Below, in pieces: positions 11,046-19,769 of a stretch of 23,885 nucleotides of DNA. Where the stretch lies: positions 1 to 23,885 of IMG/VR virus record IMGVR_UViG_3300046011_003259. One strand, written 5' to 3'. The stretch comes from a virus. The number at the start of each line of letters is the position of its first letter. Within the stretch, counting starts at the first letter, position 1. A model generated the notes under the pieces. It had not been told where the DNA came from. It did not search any database and saw only the letters and a program-made list of their open reading frames with translations. The position numbers and the translations under genes are program-made.

Positions 11046-12233
11046 TTACAAAAGTGAAAAGACGGCCTTGTTCTTGCGCCGAGTGTAAATCTGACCTGAG
11101 AATGTGTCGTAGTAATTAATGCTGACGAGGTGACCGTTCAGGTAATTTGTGCCGTCTGAACCCAAACGTGCCTGCGTCACAGTCGGGATCGTTGCCGTAG
11201 TGTCGGTGACCACAGCGCCATTATTCAGACGCGCCTTGCAGTCGTTGGTCTGCCACCATGCAGTCATGCTGTAGTCGGTGTTGGCTGCAATGGTGCCTGC
11301 GTCGATCTGAGCCTGCGGTGTGCCACCATCGACGATATACAACTCAGGGTTCGTGGTGTTGCCGCGCAGCGCAATGATGTTGTCGGCAGTGTTGTCGTCA
11401 AACTGCACCCACGGACGCGTGCCGCTGACGCTGCCAGGTCGCGCACGAACAAGAACTCCGCCGCGAGTGGCCTGCCACCAGTCGCTGAAGTTGGTGCCGG
11501 TGATGGTGGCAACATCGGCGTTGCGGGTGACTGCTGTGGTGGTTGTGGCCTTGTAGCTGGTTGCGCCAACGCCAACTTCCATCTGAGATCCCCAGATGTA
11601 GACGGCCTTTGTTCCAGACACCGGGTCAGGATAAATCCGGGTTAGCTGCGACGCTTCCAGTGCGGTGTAAGTTGCTGAAAGCCTGTACCAGCCGTTTCCA
11701 TAGCTTGTCGCAGTAAAGGTTCCGACGTTGTTGGTGATGCTTGATATTGTTGCACCAGACCAATTCACGTAAGCATCAACAGCACTTGCCCCAACACGCA
11801 CAAGCAACCGCGTCTGTGTGGAATCAACGTTTTTGAGAAAAACGCTCGTTGTGTAAACAACCCCGATAGTGCCTGAGTTAAAAATACCGGCAATAAACGA
11901 CCCTGTTGTTGTCGCCGTTGCTTTGTCAGCGCTCAAAACGCCAGATGGCGATAACGTTGAGTTAGAAGAAACGGTTGTCCCACTGTTTTGCCACCCTGTG
12001 CCCTGGGTTAAGTCTTCGCTCCACAGGTATCTGTTAATCCGTGACTCTTCAACAAGCAGCCCTCTGCATGCCAGCGTGATTGGGTCGTAATCAAACCTCG
12101 GTAGGTCTGCATTGATTGCAACGACAGAGCCTGAAGAATTAACGACAGTGGCCGTGTCGCCAGAACGCGCAAACGTAACCCGAGGGTCAAGACTTGCGGA
12201 AGTAAAGTCGAGTGCAAAGGATGGAGTAATCAT
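11046..12233 (-). CDS. tail/head-fibre protein with concanavalin-like domain
   Basis: A 395-residue beta-rich protein. The N-terminal part (L-D-F-T-S-A-S-L-D-P-R-V-T-F-A-R-S-G, about 9-26, then F-D-Y-D-P and G-L-L-V-E-E-S-R-I-N) is the recurring start of phage 'head spike fibre' and related carbohydrate-binding fibre proteins. Residues 75-235 look like a jelly-roll with W-Y-R-L-S-A-T-Y near 183-190, and residues 255-390 look like a second LamG/concanavalin domain ending in N-G-H-L-V-S-I-N-Y-Y. It overlaps the tailspike stop as ATGA and so is co-translated with it. It may bind host surface sugars. Where it sits on the virion is not visible from sequence. Confidence 0.8.
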   Translation of the reverse strand: MITPSFALDFTSASLDPRVTFARSGDTATVVNSSGSVVAINADLPRFDYDPITLACRGLLVEESRINRYLWSEDLTQGTGWQNSGTTVSSNSTLSPSGVLSADKATATTTGSFIAGIFNSGTIGVVYTTSVFLKNVDSTQTRLLVRVGASAVDAYVNWSGATISSITNNVGTFTATSYGNGWYRLSATYTALEASQLTRIYPDPVSGTKAVYIWGSQMEVGVGATSYKATTTTAVTRNADVATITGTNFSDWWQATRGGVLVRARPGSVSGTRPWVQFDDNTADNIIALRGNTTNPELYIVDGGTPQAQIDAGTIAANTDYSMTAWWQTNDCKARLNNGAVVTDTTATIPTVTQARLGSDGTNYLNGHLVSINYYDTFSGQIYTRRKNKAVFSLL

Positions 12234-14014
12234 GTCAACGTCACTCCTCTCCAAGTGCCACCGTTGTAGACATAAAACTTGTTGTTCGTCGCATCGTAGT
12301 AGAACGGAACACGTCCGGTAAACGTGTTTTCTGGCGTGCCCACTGGAGCGCCATTACCGGAAGGCATGTACATAAATCCCGCCGTCATTCCGGTAAACCC
12401 GTTGACTCCACCAATGTCGGCACCGAGGTATTTATAGGCTGTTAATGTGGATGGATTGCGTAGAACATACTCAACGCCGTATTTTTTCGATGCTGCACCA
12501 GACAACACAAGGCTGTTGGTATTCATGTTTGAAGAATCAATGACAGTGCATGTCACATCGTCACGAATTCTTATGCCAAGGAATGATCCAGACGCTTTTG
12601 AAAATTTAAACCCGTATAGATCAACTGCCAGATAAAGTGCGCCATCGGGATGAGTCGTTGCAATATAGTTGTTGGAGATTTCAGATGTTTGCAGTATTGA
12701 GGTATCTTCACCGTAAATGTTTTCCTCTAAAAAAGAGTCTTTCAGTGTGAAATTGCTTACGGTTGACCCCGAAGTGATTAAAAAAGCATGGGTTGTGTTT
12801 GACTCGTCACGATGGTTATCGAACGTAAGGCTGCGACAATTTCCGGCAATCGTAATGCTGGATGTTTTAGCGTTTGGTTCCGCAACCGTGTAACAACCAG
12901 AGAATAAAAGGTTGTCGGTTGGACTGGCTGTATCGTTTTCAATGTAAAGAGATTGCCCACCAGAATCGGTGGTAGCGAAGTTGTAGAAGCGGCAGTTGTA
13001 GTATGCGTGGCGCGTATTGCCGCCACTGAAACTGTGCGTGTCTAGCCCTGATATGTAGGCAGAAGTGATGCCTACGGTGTTGGTGCCAGACGTATAAAAT
13101 CCGTGTCCTGCCGGGTGGAAGTTAACCGCCCGAATATTGTAAAAGCCATTTAGCTCGGACGAAAGTTCAGCAATTGCAGCCTTGGTGAAATACCCGTAAG
13201 CCTGCACGTTTTCGAAAGTGTGTTCTCCGGCACCTCCGTTAAACAGGTTGCGGCTCATCAAAAAGCCGCACGAGGGTGTAAAAGCATCATTGCTGTTGTA
13301 AACCGCAGCAAAGTTCCTGAACACGCAAAGCCGCGCCCCAGTCATATCAAAAATCGGAAAACCAGAGGTCTTGCCAACAATGACAGAGTGCGGATAGCCC
13401 TCGCCCTCAATCACAATGCCCTGATACAGCGTTGTTGAACTACCCGGTGTGGAAAGTGCATATGTCAAATTTAGGCTAGAAGTGACGAGGTAATTTCCAG
13501 CCGGAATGAACAACATGTTTTTGTTTGCAACACAGTAATCAATAGCATCCTGAATTGACGTTGTGTCATCTGCCACACCATCGCCAACAGCACCAAAGTC
13601 TTTGACAGAGACGGTTTGCGCCAACTTGGCCTCGACGTTGGTCTGCGCTGCATTGGTGAATGGAGGATCGTAGATCACATCTTCGGCATTGATGCCATTG
13701 ACAACCACGCTGTTGTATCGCTCTGTTGCAGTTGCTGCACTGTAAACAGTGCTGCCGTTGCGGTTCATCACACGAATGCTGTAGTCGCTGTTGACGTACA
13801 GGCGACCAGGCGTACCGTTGCGCGAAGGGTAGCCAGCCAGTGTGCGGATTGGTTGAGGTGCAAGAATGGTCAGCGCAGCATCCCAATACACGTTGATCGG
13901 GTTGGTCTGCGGGTCAAGGTTGGCCGTGCCGATCCAGACGTAGCCAGCCTCAAGAGGTTGGCCATCAATGTCCGTGAAGATCGGATAGGTGGGTTGAATG
14001 CTGAGTGCGGACAT
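12230..14014 (-). CDS. tailspike: P22-type head-binding domain plus beta-helix
   Basis: A 594-residue protein if it starts at 14014. Residues 1-110 match the P22 tailspike head-binding domain: P-I-F-T-D-I-D-G-Q-P-L (11-21), G-Y-V-W-I-G (24-29), D-P-Q-T-N-P-I-N-V-Y-W-D (33-44), and A-G-Y-P-S-R-N-G-T-P (59-68). V-K-D-F-G-A-V-G-D-G-V-A-D-D-T-x-x-I-Q-x-A (138-158) opens a pectate-lyase-3 right-handed beta-helix (about 140-480) that recognises or cuts surface polysaccharide. The end (Y-Y-D-A-T-N-N-K-F-Y-V-Y-N-G-G-T-W) is a small beta cap. The 14014 start has AAGGAG upstream; the 14104 start adds 30 hydrophobic residues. The beta-helix DNA has lower G+C than its neighbours. The enzyme activity and substrate cannot be read from the sequence. 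Confidence 0.9.
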   Translation of the reverse strand: MSALSIQPTYPIFTDIDGQPLEAGYVWIGTANLDPQTNPINVYWDAALTILAPQPIRTLAGYPSRNGTPGRLYVNSDYSIRVMNRNGSTVYSAATATERYNSVVVNGINAEDVIYDPPFTNAAQTNVEAKLAQTVSVKDFGAVGDGVADDTTSIQDAIDYCVANKNMLFIPAGNYLVTSSLNLTYALSTPGSSTTLYQGIVIEGEGYPHSVIVGKTSGFPIFDMTGARLCVFRNFAAVYNSNDAFTPSCGFLMSRNLFNGGAGEHTFENVQAYGYFTKAAIAELSSELNGFYNIRAVNFHPAGHGFYTSGTNTVGITSAYISGLDTHSFSGGNTRHAYYNCRFYNFATTDSGGQSLYIENDTASPTDNLLFSGCYTVAEPNAKTSSITIAGNCRSLTFDNHRDESNTTHAFLITSGSTVSNFTLKDSFLEENIYGEDTSILQTSEISNNYIATTHPDGALYLAVDLYGFKFSKASGSFLGIRIRDDVTCTVIDSSNMNTNSLVLSGAASKKYGVEYVLRNPSTLTAYKYLGADIGGVNGFTGMTAGFMYMPSGNGAPVGTPENTFTGRVPFYYDATNNKFYVYNGGTWRGVTLT

Positions 14015-14114
14015 TACTGGTTCTCCTTGGATTGGTTCAGGCTGAAAGAATGATCGAAGCCACGCAAGCAGCCATGCGATCCATTTTCTAAGGGTTGCAA
14101 GCATCGAGTCATCC

Positions 14115-17100
14115 TCACTGCTCCTGTTCAAATTGCTCCTGAGCCTGCAGCGATTGAACAATGAACTTTTCACGCGCACTCATTTCGCGTGGGAGCTTCA
14201 CTGCATCGGCAAACTTTTGGAAAGATTGTGACATCAAGACGGCCTTTACGGTAGCCTTTGACGGGTTGCTGTTGGTGGAAACGGCCTCAACAGCCAAACG
14301 CTGGAACTCAGGCGAAGCGATCAGATCGTCGGCAGCCTTGAGGGCGTTTGTCTTGCCCTTGGTCAGTGCTGCGGTCAAACCGGACGCAATGCCAGCACCA
14401 GGAAGGCCGACAAGGCTTGTAGCTGCCTCGATGGGCACGCCGACGGCTGCACGCTTGGCCAGGCCGTAGATGTTCGACAGCATGTTGTCAGCGCCCTGCA
14501 GCTCCTGCTGGACGGCTTGGATGCGGCCAGTGGTGATGCGCTCGCGGGTGGCTTTGCTCACATTGCTGGACACACGGTACAGGTCGGACAGTTGCTTTCG
14601 TGCAGGCTGAGGAAGGTTGGCCATCAGGGCAGCATAGGCCTGCTTGTTGGCCAGAAGGCCCTCGTACCACTTGGCGTAGGTGTTGAAGTTCAGCGTGCCG
14701 TTTTGGGTGGCCTTGCCGAATGCAGTGTTCAGCGACGATGCTGTGACCGCCTGGCGCATTTCCTTTGGGATAGCGGTCAGAATCTTGGCCAGCTTGTCTG
14801 CGTCGCCTTTGGACAGGGACATGGTGGCCGACTCCAGCTTGCTGACCAGGCTCTGATCGAGCTGGCGGCCAAACAGGGAAGTCATGTCATCTTCAAAGCC
14901 TTTGCGCATCTGCACTAGGCTCTTGGCCAGGCGGTAGCTTTCACCTTGGCCAGCGGTCTGCGCCAGCGCAAACTGGTCATCGTCGATCAGGCGATAAAGC
15001 TGCTTTGCAAGGCCGGTGTCAGCATCAGCGAACGGGCCAGCCTGGCGTGCAGCAGCGCCAACGTCGCGCCGGACGTCGTCGATCAGGGCATACGTCGGGG
15101 CACGGGTGCCGATCACGTTGCCTGCATCGTCTTTGATGGGCTTGGGCGTGAGCTTGCTACGCACCATCTTTTCGAGTGAGGACAGGTTTTCTGGGCCATC
15201 CAGGTCGTCGGCACGCTTTTGCACAAAGTTCAGCACGTTGTCAGCCTGGCCACGGGTCTGCGATGGAATCTGCGTGCGCAGCGCTTTGTATGCGTCGTCG
15301 GCCTGGTTGGACAGGTTGGTCACGGTCTGGTCAAGCTGCGTGCGCACGGACTGGTTGAGCCTGCTCAGGTCGGTGGTGCCGCCGATCTCGGTGATCAAGT
15401 TGTCGGCACGTTGGCCAACTTGCTCCAGACCTTTGATCTCGGATGCGCGAGCCTGGCTGCCGGGGATGGACTTCACCGCCTGGGCCAGCTCACGATAAGC
15501 CTGGTTTGAGGTCAGGTGGTCTGGCTGCAGGTATTCATCGATCCCAAGGCGTCGGGCAGCCTCCAGAACCTTTGGATCAGGTGCGGCTTGGCCAGCCAGA
15601 ACAGAAGTGGCTCGGGTTGCGCCCATGCCGCCCTCGGCAGCGGTGCGTGCGGTCGTGGCCAGCTCTTGCGGTGTCAGGGCAACAGTTTGGGCAACCGTTG
15701 CAGCCGGTGGCGTGACAGGCACGGCAGCCGGTTGGACTTCTGGCGCAGCGGCAGCAGCACGGACAGGTGCAGCCGGTGCCATTGCCGTGCCCATAGGAGC
15801 GCCAGCAGGGGTTGTGGGGCCAGTGGCAGGGGTAACGGGCGCACGAGCAGCACGGACGGCCTGGACGCCGCGCACAGCGGCAGGCAGGACAGGCGCAAGC
15901 ACTGCGGTGGTGGCCACCTCGCCAGCGTCAAACTGACCGCCAGTTGCAGCCTGTGTGGCCTCGATGGCAGCCTGTGTGCCACCAGCAGCCAAGGCCATGC
16001 CGGGCAAAGTTGCTGCGCGGCCAGCCGGGGTGAAGGCAGCCAAAGCGCCAGCAGCACGGGGAATGTCGCTCACCTGGAAGCCGGGCTTGATGGCGTACAT
16101 CTGGCCGTCGATCGACGACTGCAGTACGAAGTTGCCCTTCTCATCCTGGCTGACTTGCACGCCGGGGAAGTTGGACTGGATGACCTGCACAGTTTCCTGC
16201 GGGTTGGTCATCATGGTGCCCAGGGCCGACTTAAAGCTGGACATGCTAAAGGTGTTGAGCTCTGGCATGCCTGCATAGTCCGGCAGCGCCTGTGTCGTGG
16301 GCGTTTCGCGCTCAGTGCCTGCGAAGGCTTCACGGATGCCACCCAAGATGCCCAGGGACTCAGTGCCCTTGAGTTGCATGCCAGCCGGTGCACGCACCAT
16401 GCCGTTTTGCACGTCGGCCTCCAAGTCCATCATTTCCTGACGGGTCATGCGGCCTGTGTTGTAGGCCTCCACCACGGCAGGTGGCAGCTCGGCAACCTGT
16501 GTGCTGGCAGCCGTGCCTTGCGCTGGCGCAGGCTGTTGACCACGCAAAGCAGCGCCACGGGGCAGCATGAGCACGCCAGACTTGACGTCGGCCTCAAAGT
16601 CTGCCGCCTCTTCAGGCGTCATCTGGCCGGAGCTGTAGGCGTTGAAAATGTTTTGAATCGAGCCAGGGGCCATAGCAGGGCCACCAGCAACAGCGCCAGC
16701 ACCACCTCGGGCTGCCATAACGCGCTGAAAGGTACTGTCGCCACCTCCGGGGGGCGTGGCAGGCGTGGCGGCTTGCTCTTGGCCAACACCGGCACTCACG
16801 CGCTCGATGTAGGACTTCGTGCGAGGCCCCCAGTTTTTGGGGTTGGTGCCGCCGTGATATTCGGCAGCGGCCAGCTTGATGTCGCCCTTATTGCGCTGCA
16901 GCGATTCCTTGAGCAGCAGGCCAGCAGCCTCGGCTGCGTTCTGTGGGCTCAGGTAAGCATCGACGCCGTACTTGTCCAGCACAGCCTTGCGCGTGGCAGG
17001 GATGATCTGGAACGGGGTCTTGGCGTTGGCCTCGGACACCTGGTCAGCATTGCTGCGCTCGCCATAAAGCAAGACGGACTTCAGCAGGCCAGAAGGCAGG

Positions 17101-17177
17101 CCGAGCTTTTGCTCAGTGCCAGCGGCCAAGTCAGACCAGAACGGGTCTTTGTAGCTGTTTGGGGCTTGTGTCGCCAT
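14115..17177 (-). CDS. gp16-like DNA ejection protein with N-terminal lytic transglycosylase
   Basis: A 1020-residue virion protein. Residues 15-125 are a lytic transglycosylase-like (SLT) domain: E40 in Y-G-E-R-S is the likely catalytic acid, followed by S-E-A-N-A-K-T-P-F-Q-I-I-P-A-T (48-62) and A-A-E-Y-H-G-G (104-110). A linker with a duplicated 40-residue unit follows (173-213 and 232-271, both with A-Y-x-x-G-x-M-T-x-x-E-x-x-D-x-E-A-D-V). Residues 365-445 are hydrophobic and Ala/Gly-rich; 446-500 are Ala/Pro-rich; the remaining half is helical. Such proteins travel with the DNA, open peptidoglycan and help form the channel, as P22 gp16 and T7 gp16 do. Its place before the tailspike fits gp16. 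It is longer than P22 gp16 (about 600 residues). The start has AAGGA upstream. Confidence 0.88.
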   Translation of the reverse strand: MATQAPNSYKDPFWSDLAAGTEQKLGLPSGLLKSVLLYGERSNADQVSEANAKTPFQIIPATRKAVLDKYGVDAYLSPQNAAEAAGLLLKESLQRNKGDIKLAAAEYHGGTNPKNWGPRTKSYIERVSAGVGQEQAATPATPPGGGDSTFQRVMAARGGAGAVAGGPAMAPGSIQNIFNAYSSGQMTPEEAADFEADVKSGVLMLPRGAALRGQQPAPAQGTAASTQVAELPPAVVEAYNTGRMTRQEMMDLEADVQNGMVRAPAGMQLKGTESLGILGGIREAFAGTERETPTTQALPDYAGMPELNTFSMSSFKSALGTMMTNPQETVQVIQSNFPGVQVSQDEKGNFVLQSSIDGQMYAIKPGFQVSDIPRAAGALAAFTPAGRAATLPGMALAAGGTQAAIEATQAATGGQFDAGEVATTAVLAPVLPAAVRGVQAVRAARAPVTPATGPTTPAGAPMGTAMAPAAPVRAAAAAPEVQPAAVPVTPPAATVAQTVALTPQELATTARTAAEGGMGATRATSVLAGQAAPDPKVLEAARRLGIDEYLQPDHLTSNQAYRELAQAVKSIPGSQARASEIKGLEQVGQRADNLITEIGGTTDLSRLNQSVRTQLDQTVTNLSNQADDAYKALRTQIPSQTRGQADNVLNFVQKRADDLDGPENLSSLEKMVRSKLTPKPIKDDAGNVIGTRAPTYALIDDVRRDVGAAARQAGPFADADTGLAKQLYRLIDDDQFALAQTAGQGESYRLAKSLVQMRKGFEDDMTSLFGRQLDQSLVSKLESATMSLSKGDADKLAKILTAIPKEMRQAVTASSLNTAFGKATQNGTLNFNTYAKWYEGLLANKQAYAALMANLPQPARKQLSDLYRVSSNVSKATRERITTGRIQAVQQELQGADNMLSNIYGLAKRAAVGVPIEAATSLVGLPGAGIASGLTAALTKGKTNALKAADDLIASPEFQRLAVEAVSTNSNPSKATVKAVLMSQSFQKFADAVKLPREMSAREKFIVQSLQAQEQFEQEQ

Positions 17178-17186
17178 CGTTCGTCC

Positions 17187-18605
17187 TTAGCGGCCAGGCT
17201 GGAAAGTACCGCTGCCAAGTGTGCCAGGGGTTGGCACTTGGCCGGTTTGTGGGTTCATCCAGCGCATGTAGCTGCGCTGCTGTGTGGCCACGTTGGCTTG
17301 CTGTGCTGCCAGGCCTTGTGCGCGTTGCTCGCCGTATTGGCGCATGAAGTCCACAAAGGTCGTGCCAGCAGAAATCTGGATGCCGCCAATGTTGATGTCG
17401 GTCTTGGCACGACCAAGGGAGCCGGTCGAGTTGACCCACTCAGCCTCGGCAGCTTTTGCCGCGCCTTCATACTGCTGCAGCTTGGCCATGCCACGCAAGA
17501 ATGAGCCAATGGTCTGCGCGTTGGCAGTTTCCTCGGGAAAACCCTTAAGGGCCATCTGAATGTCTTTGTCGGTGGCCGGGCCAGGTGGCAGGGACTTGAT
17601 CGCCTGGGTGTTGCGCAGGCGGGTGTATTCCTGACGCATTTGCGTCCATTCGTCTTGGCGGCCAGTTGCACCTGCGAACCATTCGCTGGCCTTGGTCAGT
17701 GCGCCCTTGCCGCCTTGTGCGGATTCGATGCGGCCAGCCAGGTCAAGCATGCGACCTGCGGCCTGCTCAGCACCAACGGCAGCAATGGTTGAGTCGTTGA
17801 CGATCTTGTTTGCGTCGGGCGTGAGTTTTGTGCCAGTCTGGCCAAGCTCAAACAGCTTCATCTCCACATCGGTCTGCAGCTTGTCGCGGTCAAGCGCCAA
17901 GCGGCCAGAACGGTCTGCGATCTGGCTGTCGATGTTGCGGATTTGTGCAGCGGTGTTGGTGTTTTCCAAAGCCAAACGGGTCGGAGTGTTGGCTGTGATC
18001 AATTCTTTCTCGGTTGCGCCTGCTTCGCCGGTGCGAATCTCTGCAGGAGTCTTTCGAGCCTTGATTGAGGCTTCCAAAACTTTGTCGCCGCCTGGTATGC
18101 CACCAAGCATGGTGCCAATGTTGATCTCTGCAAACTTCGGATTTCGCTCTGCCATTTGCGCATAAGTTTCATAGGCTTTAGCGCGATCTTCGCGGCCAGA
18201 GTTGCGCTCTGCTTCGGCTTTTTGACGCAGCAATTGCAGACCGATATCTGGTGCGCCGGAGCTGAATGCCGACATGACTTGGCCGCTGAAACGCAGCTCG
18301 TTGTCCTGTTGATCTTTATTCAGGGTGTCCCAGTTTGCACGCATGCTGGCCGCTTCCTTTTCAGGCAGCATCATGGCAATGTTGGTGAAGTCGCGTGCGG
18401 TCGGGTTTGGATTGTTGATCAGCGCTTGCATGTTCTGGCTCAGCATCTGCTGGCGCTCGGCAGCCTTTACGGCAGCTTCCTGCTGGAGCTTGGCCGCTTC
18501 CTGCTGCGTGCGAATGTCGGCAATGGTCGCGCCCAACTTGAGGCCACCAAGGGCAGCTTCAAATGGGCTCTGGACGTTGATCGAATAGTCGTAGGGTGCT
18601 GGCAT
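17187..18605 (-). CDS. gp20-like DNA ejection protein
   Basis: A 472-residue protein, almost exactly the size of P22 gp20 (about 470). It is helical with coiled-coil stretches: Q-Q-E-A-A-K-L-Q-Q-E-A-A-V-K-A-A-E-R (34-51), K-A-E-A-E-R-N-S-G-R-E-D-R-A-K-A-Y (128-144), and N-T-N-T-A-A-Q-I-R-N-I-D-S-Q-I (214-228). It has no signal peptide or long membrane segment. It lies between the gp7-like and gp16-like genes, the P22 order 7-20-16, and those three proteins are ejected into the host with the DNA. Sequence identity to P22 gp20 is not obvious by eye, so the call rests on length, helical make-up and gene order. AAGGA precedes the ATG. Confidence 0.78.
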   Translation of the reverse strand: MPAPYDYSINVQSPFEAALGGLKLGATIADIRTQQEAAKLQQEAAVKAAERQQMLSQNMQALINNPNPTARDFTNIAMMLPEKEAASMRANWDTLNKDQQDNELRFSGQVMSAFSSGAPDIGLQLLRQKAEAERNSGREDRAKAYETYAQMAERNPKFAEINIGTMLGGIPGGDKVLEASIKARKTPAEIRTGEAGATEKELITANTPTRLALENTNTAAQIRNIDSQIADRSGRLALDRDKLQTDVEMKLFELGQTGTKLTPDANKIVNDSTIAAVGAEQAAGRMLDLAGRIESAQGGKGALTKASEWFAGATGRQDEWTQMRQEYTRLRNTQAIKSLPPGPATDKDIQMALKGFPEETANAQTIGSFLRGMAKLQQYEGAAKAAEAEWVNSTGSLGRAKTDINIGGIQISAGTTFVDFMRQYGEQRAQGLAAQQANVATQQRSYMRWMNPQTGQVPTPGTLGSGTFQPGR

Positions 18606-18614
18606 TTTTTATCC

Positions 18615-19271
18615 TTAAAAGCGGCTGCCAAAACCAAGGCCAAGTTTTCCGCCAGCGCCATATTGAGCGCCAAGCACTTGAGCTGGCAGATTCAGCAGAC
18701 CACCATAGGCTTTGGCTTGGCCAAGCTCTCCACCAGCCAGCGCAGCGCCACGTTCGGCCTGCAGACGTGCGATGGCAGAGCCTGTTTCCATACCTGCGGT
18801 GCCAACACCGGCTGCAGACTGCTGGCCGAGTGACGTCATGCCACCAAGGCGGCTGTATTGCTGATCAATGGCCTCACGAAGCATTGCTGGCCGGAATTGC
18901 GCCAGGGCTGCTTGGATGTTGCCACCACGCAGGCCGCCAGTGGCAGATGCGCGTTGCAGCAATGCTTCTTCGCCTTGGCGCACGGACTCTTGGAAACCGA
19001 CGCCGCCTTGAATGCGCTCGATAGCTGCACGCTCGGCCTCTGGGCCACCCATACCAAGCAATGCTTGTTGCTGCGCAAGTGCTGGAGTGCCTGCTTCCAC
19101 ATAGGGCTTGAGCAATTCACGCATTGCGTCGAATTGACGACGTTGCTCTGCAATACCAGCTTCGCTGGCTTGGGCTTGCATGCCAGCAGCATCACCTGCT
19201 GCGTCGGCTTGCATCATGCCGCCGACGAGTTGTGTGCCGCCGACGATTAGGCCGGTGATTGGATCAGGCAT
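18615..19271 (-). CDS. gp7-like DNA transfer (ejection) protein
   Basis: A 218-residue Ala/Gly-rich protein similar to P22 gp7 (about 229 residues), an ejected virion protein needed for DNA transfer. The start M-P-D-P-I-T-G-L-I-V-G-G (1-12) gives a short hydrophobic N-terminal segment; residues 25-50 are a helical coil; A-S-A-T-G-G-L-R-G-G-N (108-118), A-L-A-Q-F-R-P (121-127) and Q-Y-S-R-L-G-G-M-T-S-L-G-Q-Q-S-A (137-152) are the family's central motif. The ATG at 19271 has GAAGGAG seven bases upstream; a TTG two codons earlier is less likely. The gene overlaps the upstream one by eight bases. It opens the 7-20-16 ejection block. Confidence 0.87.
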   Translation of the reverse strand: MPDPITGLIVGGTQLVGGMMQADAAGDAAGMQAQASEAGIAEQRRQFDAMRELLKPYVEAGTPALAQQQALLGMGGPEAERAAIERIQGGVGFQESVRQGEEALLQRASATGGLRGGNIQAALAQFRPAMLREAIDQQYSRLGGMTSLGQQSAAGVGTAGMETGSAIARLQAERGAALAGGELGQAKAYGGLLNLPAQVLGAQYGAGGKLGLGFGSRF

Positions 19272-19713
19272 GGCCAAACTCCTTCATGTAATCTTCAAAT
19301 GTCTCGCCATACAACCCCATGACAACGTGTGCATTATCGTTGGCAAACTTTGCGCCATGATAGGCCTGCACGGCCATCAGGATGACGTCGTAATAGCCTG
19401 CACGCCACATATAGGAACGCGCATCGGCTTTGCCAGCACGCTCCACACGGTCGGAGGCCTGCCACTTCATGACCATCAAGGCCACGCAAGGTGCAAGCAG
19501 TTCAGCATTTTTGAGGTAAAACGAATTCTGGTTCATCGCCACAAGGGTGTTCCAGATTGCTCCATCGAGCTCGGCACGATCTACAGGATCGCCGTCGGCA
19601 ACGTCATCAAAGACTTGGATGGCGTTCCAGAGCATCAAAAGCCACTCCACGGCTGGCGCAGGCAGCAACAAAACCTGTGCAAGGTTCTGTCTGAGGCTTT
19701 CTATACCAGTCAT
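19264..19713 (-). CDS. conserved virion-module protein, unknown function
   Basis: A 149-residue, mostly helical protein. Its motifs, F-D-D-V-A-D-G-D (35-42), A-I-W-N-T-L (52-57), K-W-Q-A-S-D-R-V-E-R-A-G-K-A-D-A-R-S (83-100) and M-W-R-A-G-Y-Y-D-V-I-L (101-111), are ones I recognise in podoviruses of beta-proteobacteria, directly before the gp7-like gene. It takes the rough place of P22 gp14, which is also small and precedes gp7, but sequence similarity is not apparent. A scaffold or chaperone for ejection proteins is a fair guess. The start has GGAGG seven bases upstream, and a perfect TTGACA lies about 80 bases upstream. Confidence 0.8.
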   Translation of the reverse strand: MTGIESLRQNLAQVLLLPAPAVEWLLMLWNAIQVFDDVADGDPVDRAELDGAIWNTLVAMNQNSFYLKNAELLAPCVALMVMKWQASDRVERAGKADARSYMWRAGYYDVILMAVQAYHGAKFANDNAHVVMGLYGETFEDYMKEFGHA

Positions 19714-19769
19714 GCTCTACCCTCCAAGTGGCGAATGAGCTGCTGGCGGCTCGATAAGCTCAGCACCTT

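Noticed and set aside
10683-14179. Diversity-generating retroelement (as in Bordetella phage BPP-1)
   Set aside because: No reverse transcriptase gene, and no template/variable repeat pair, is visible in or near the fibre genes.
15516-17504. Long open frame (662 codons) on the plus strand
   Set aside because: It is antisense to the gp16-like gene, whose frame has clear domains and a ribosome site. The plus-strand product is Cys/His/Gly-rich, with no recognisable motif, as expected of a shadow frame in GC-rich DNA.
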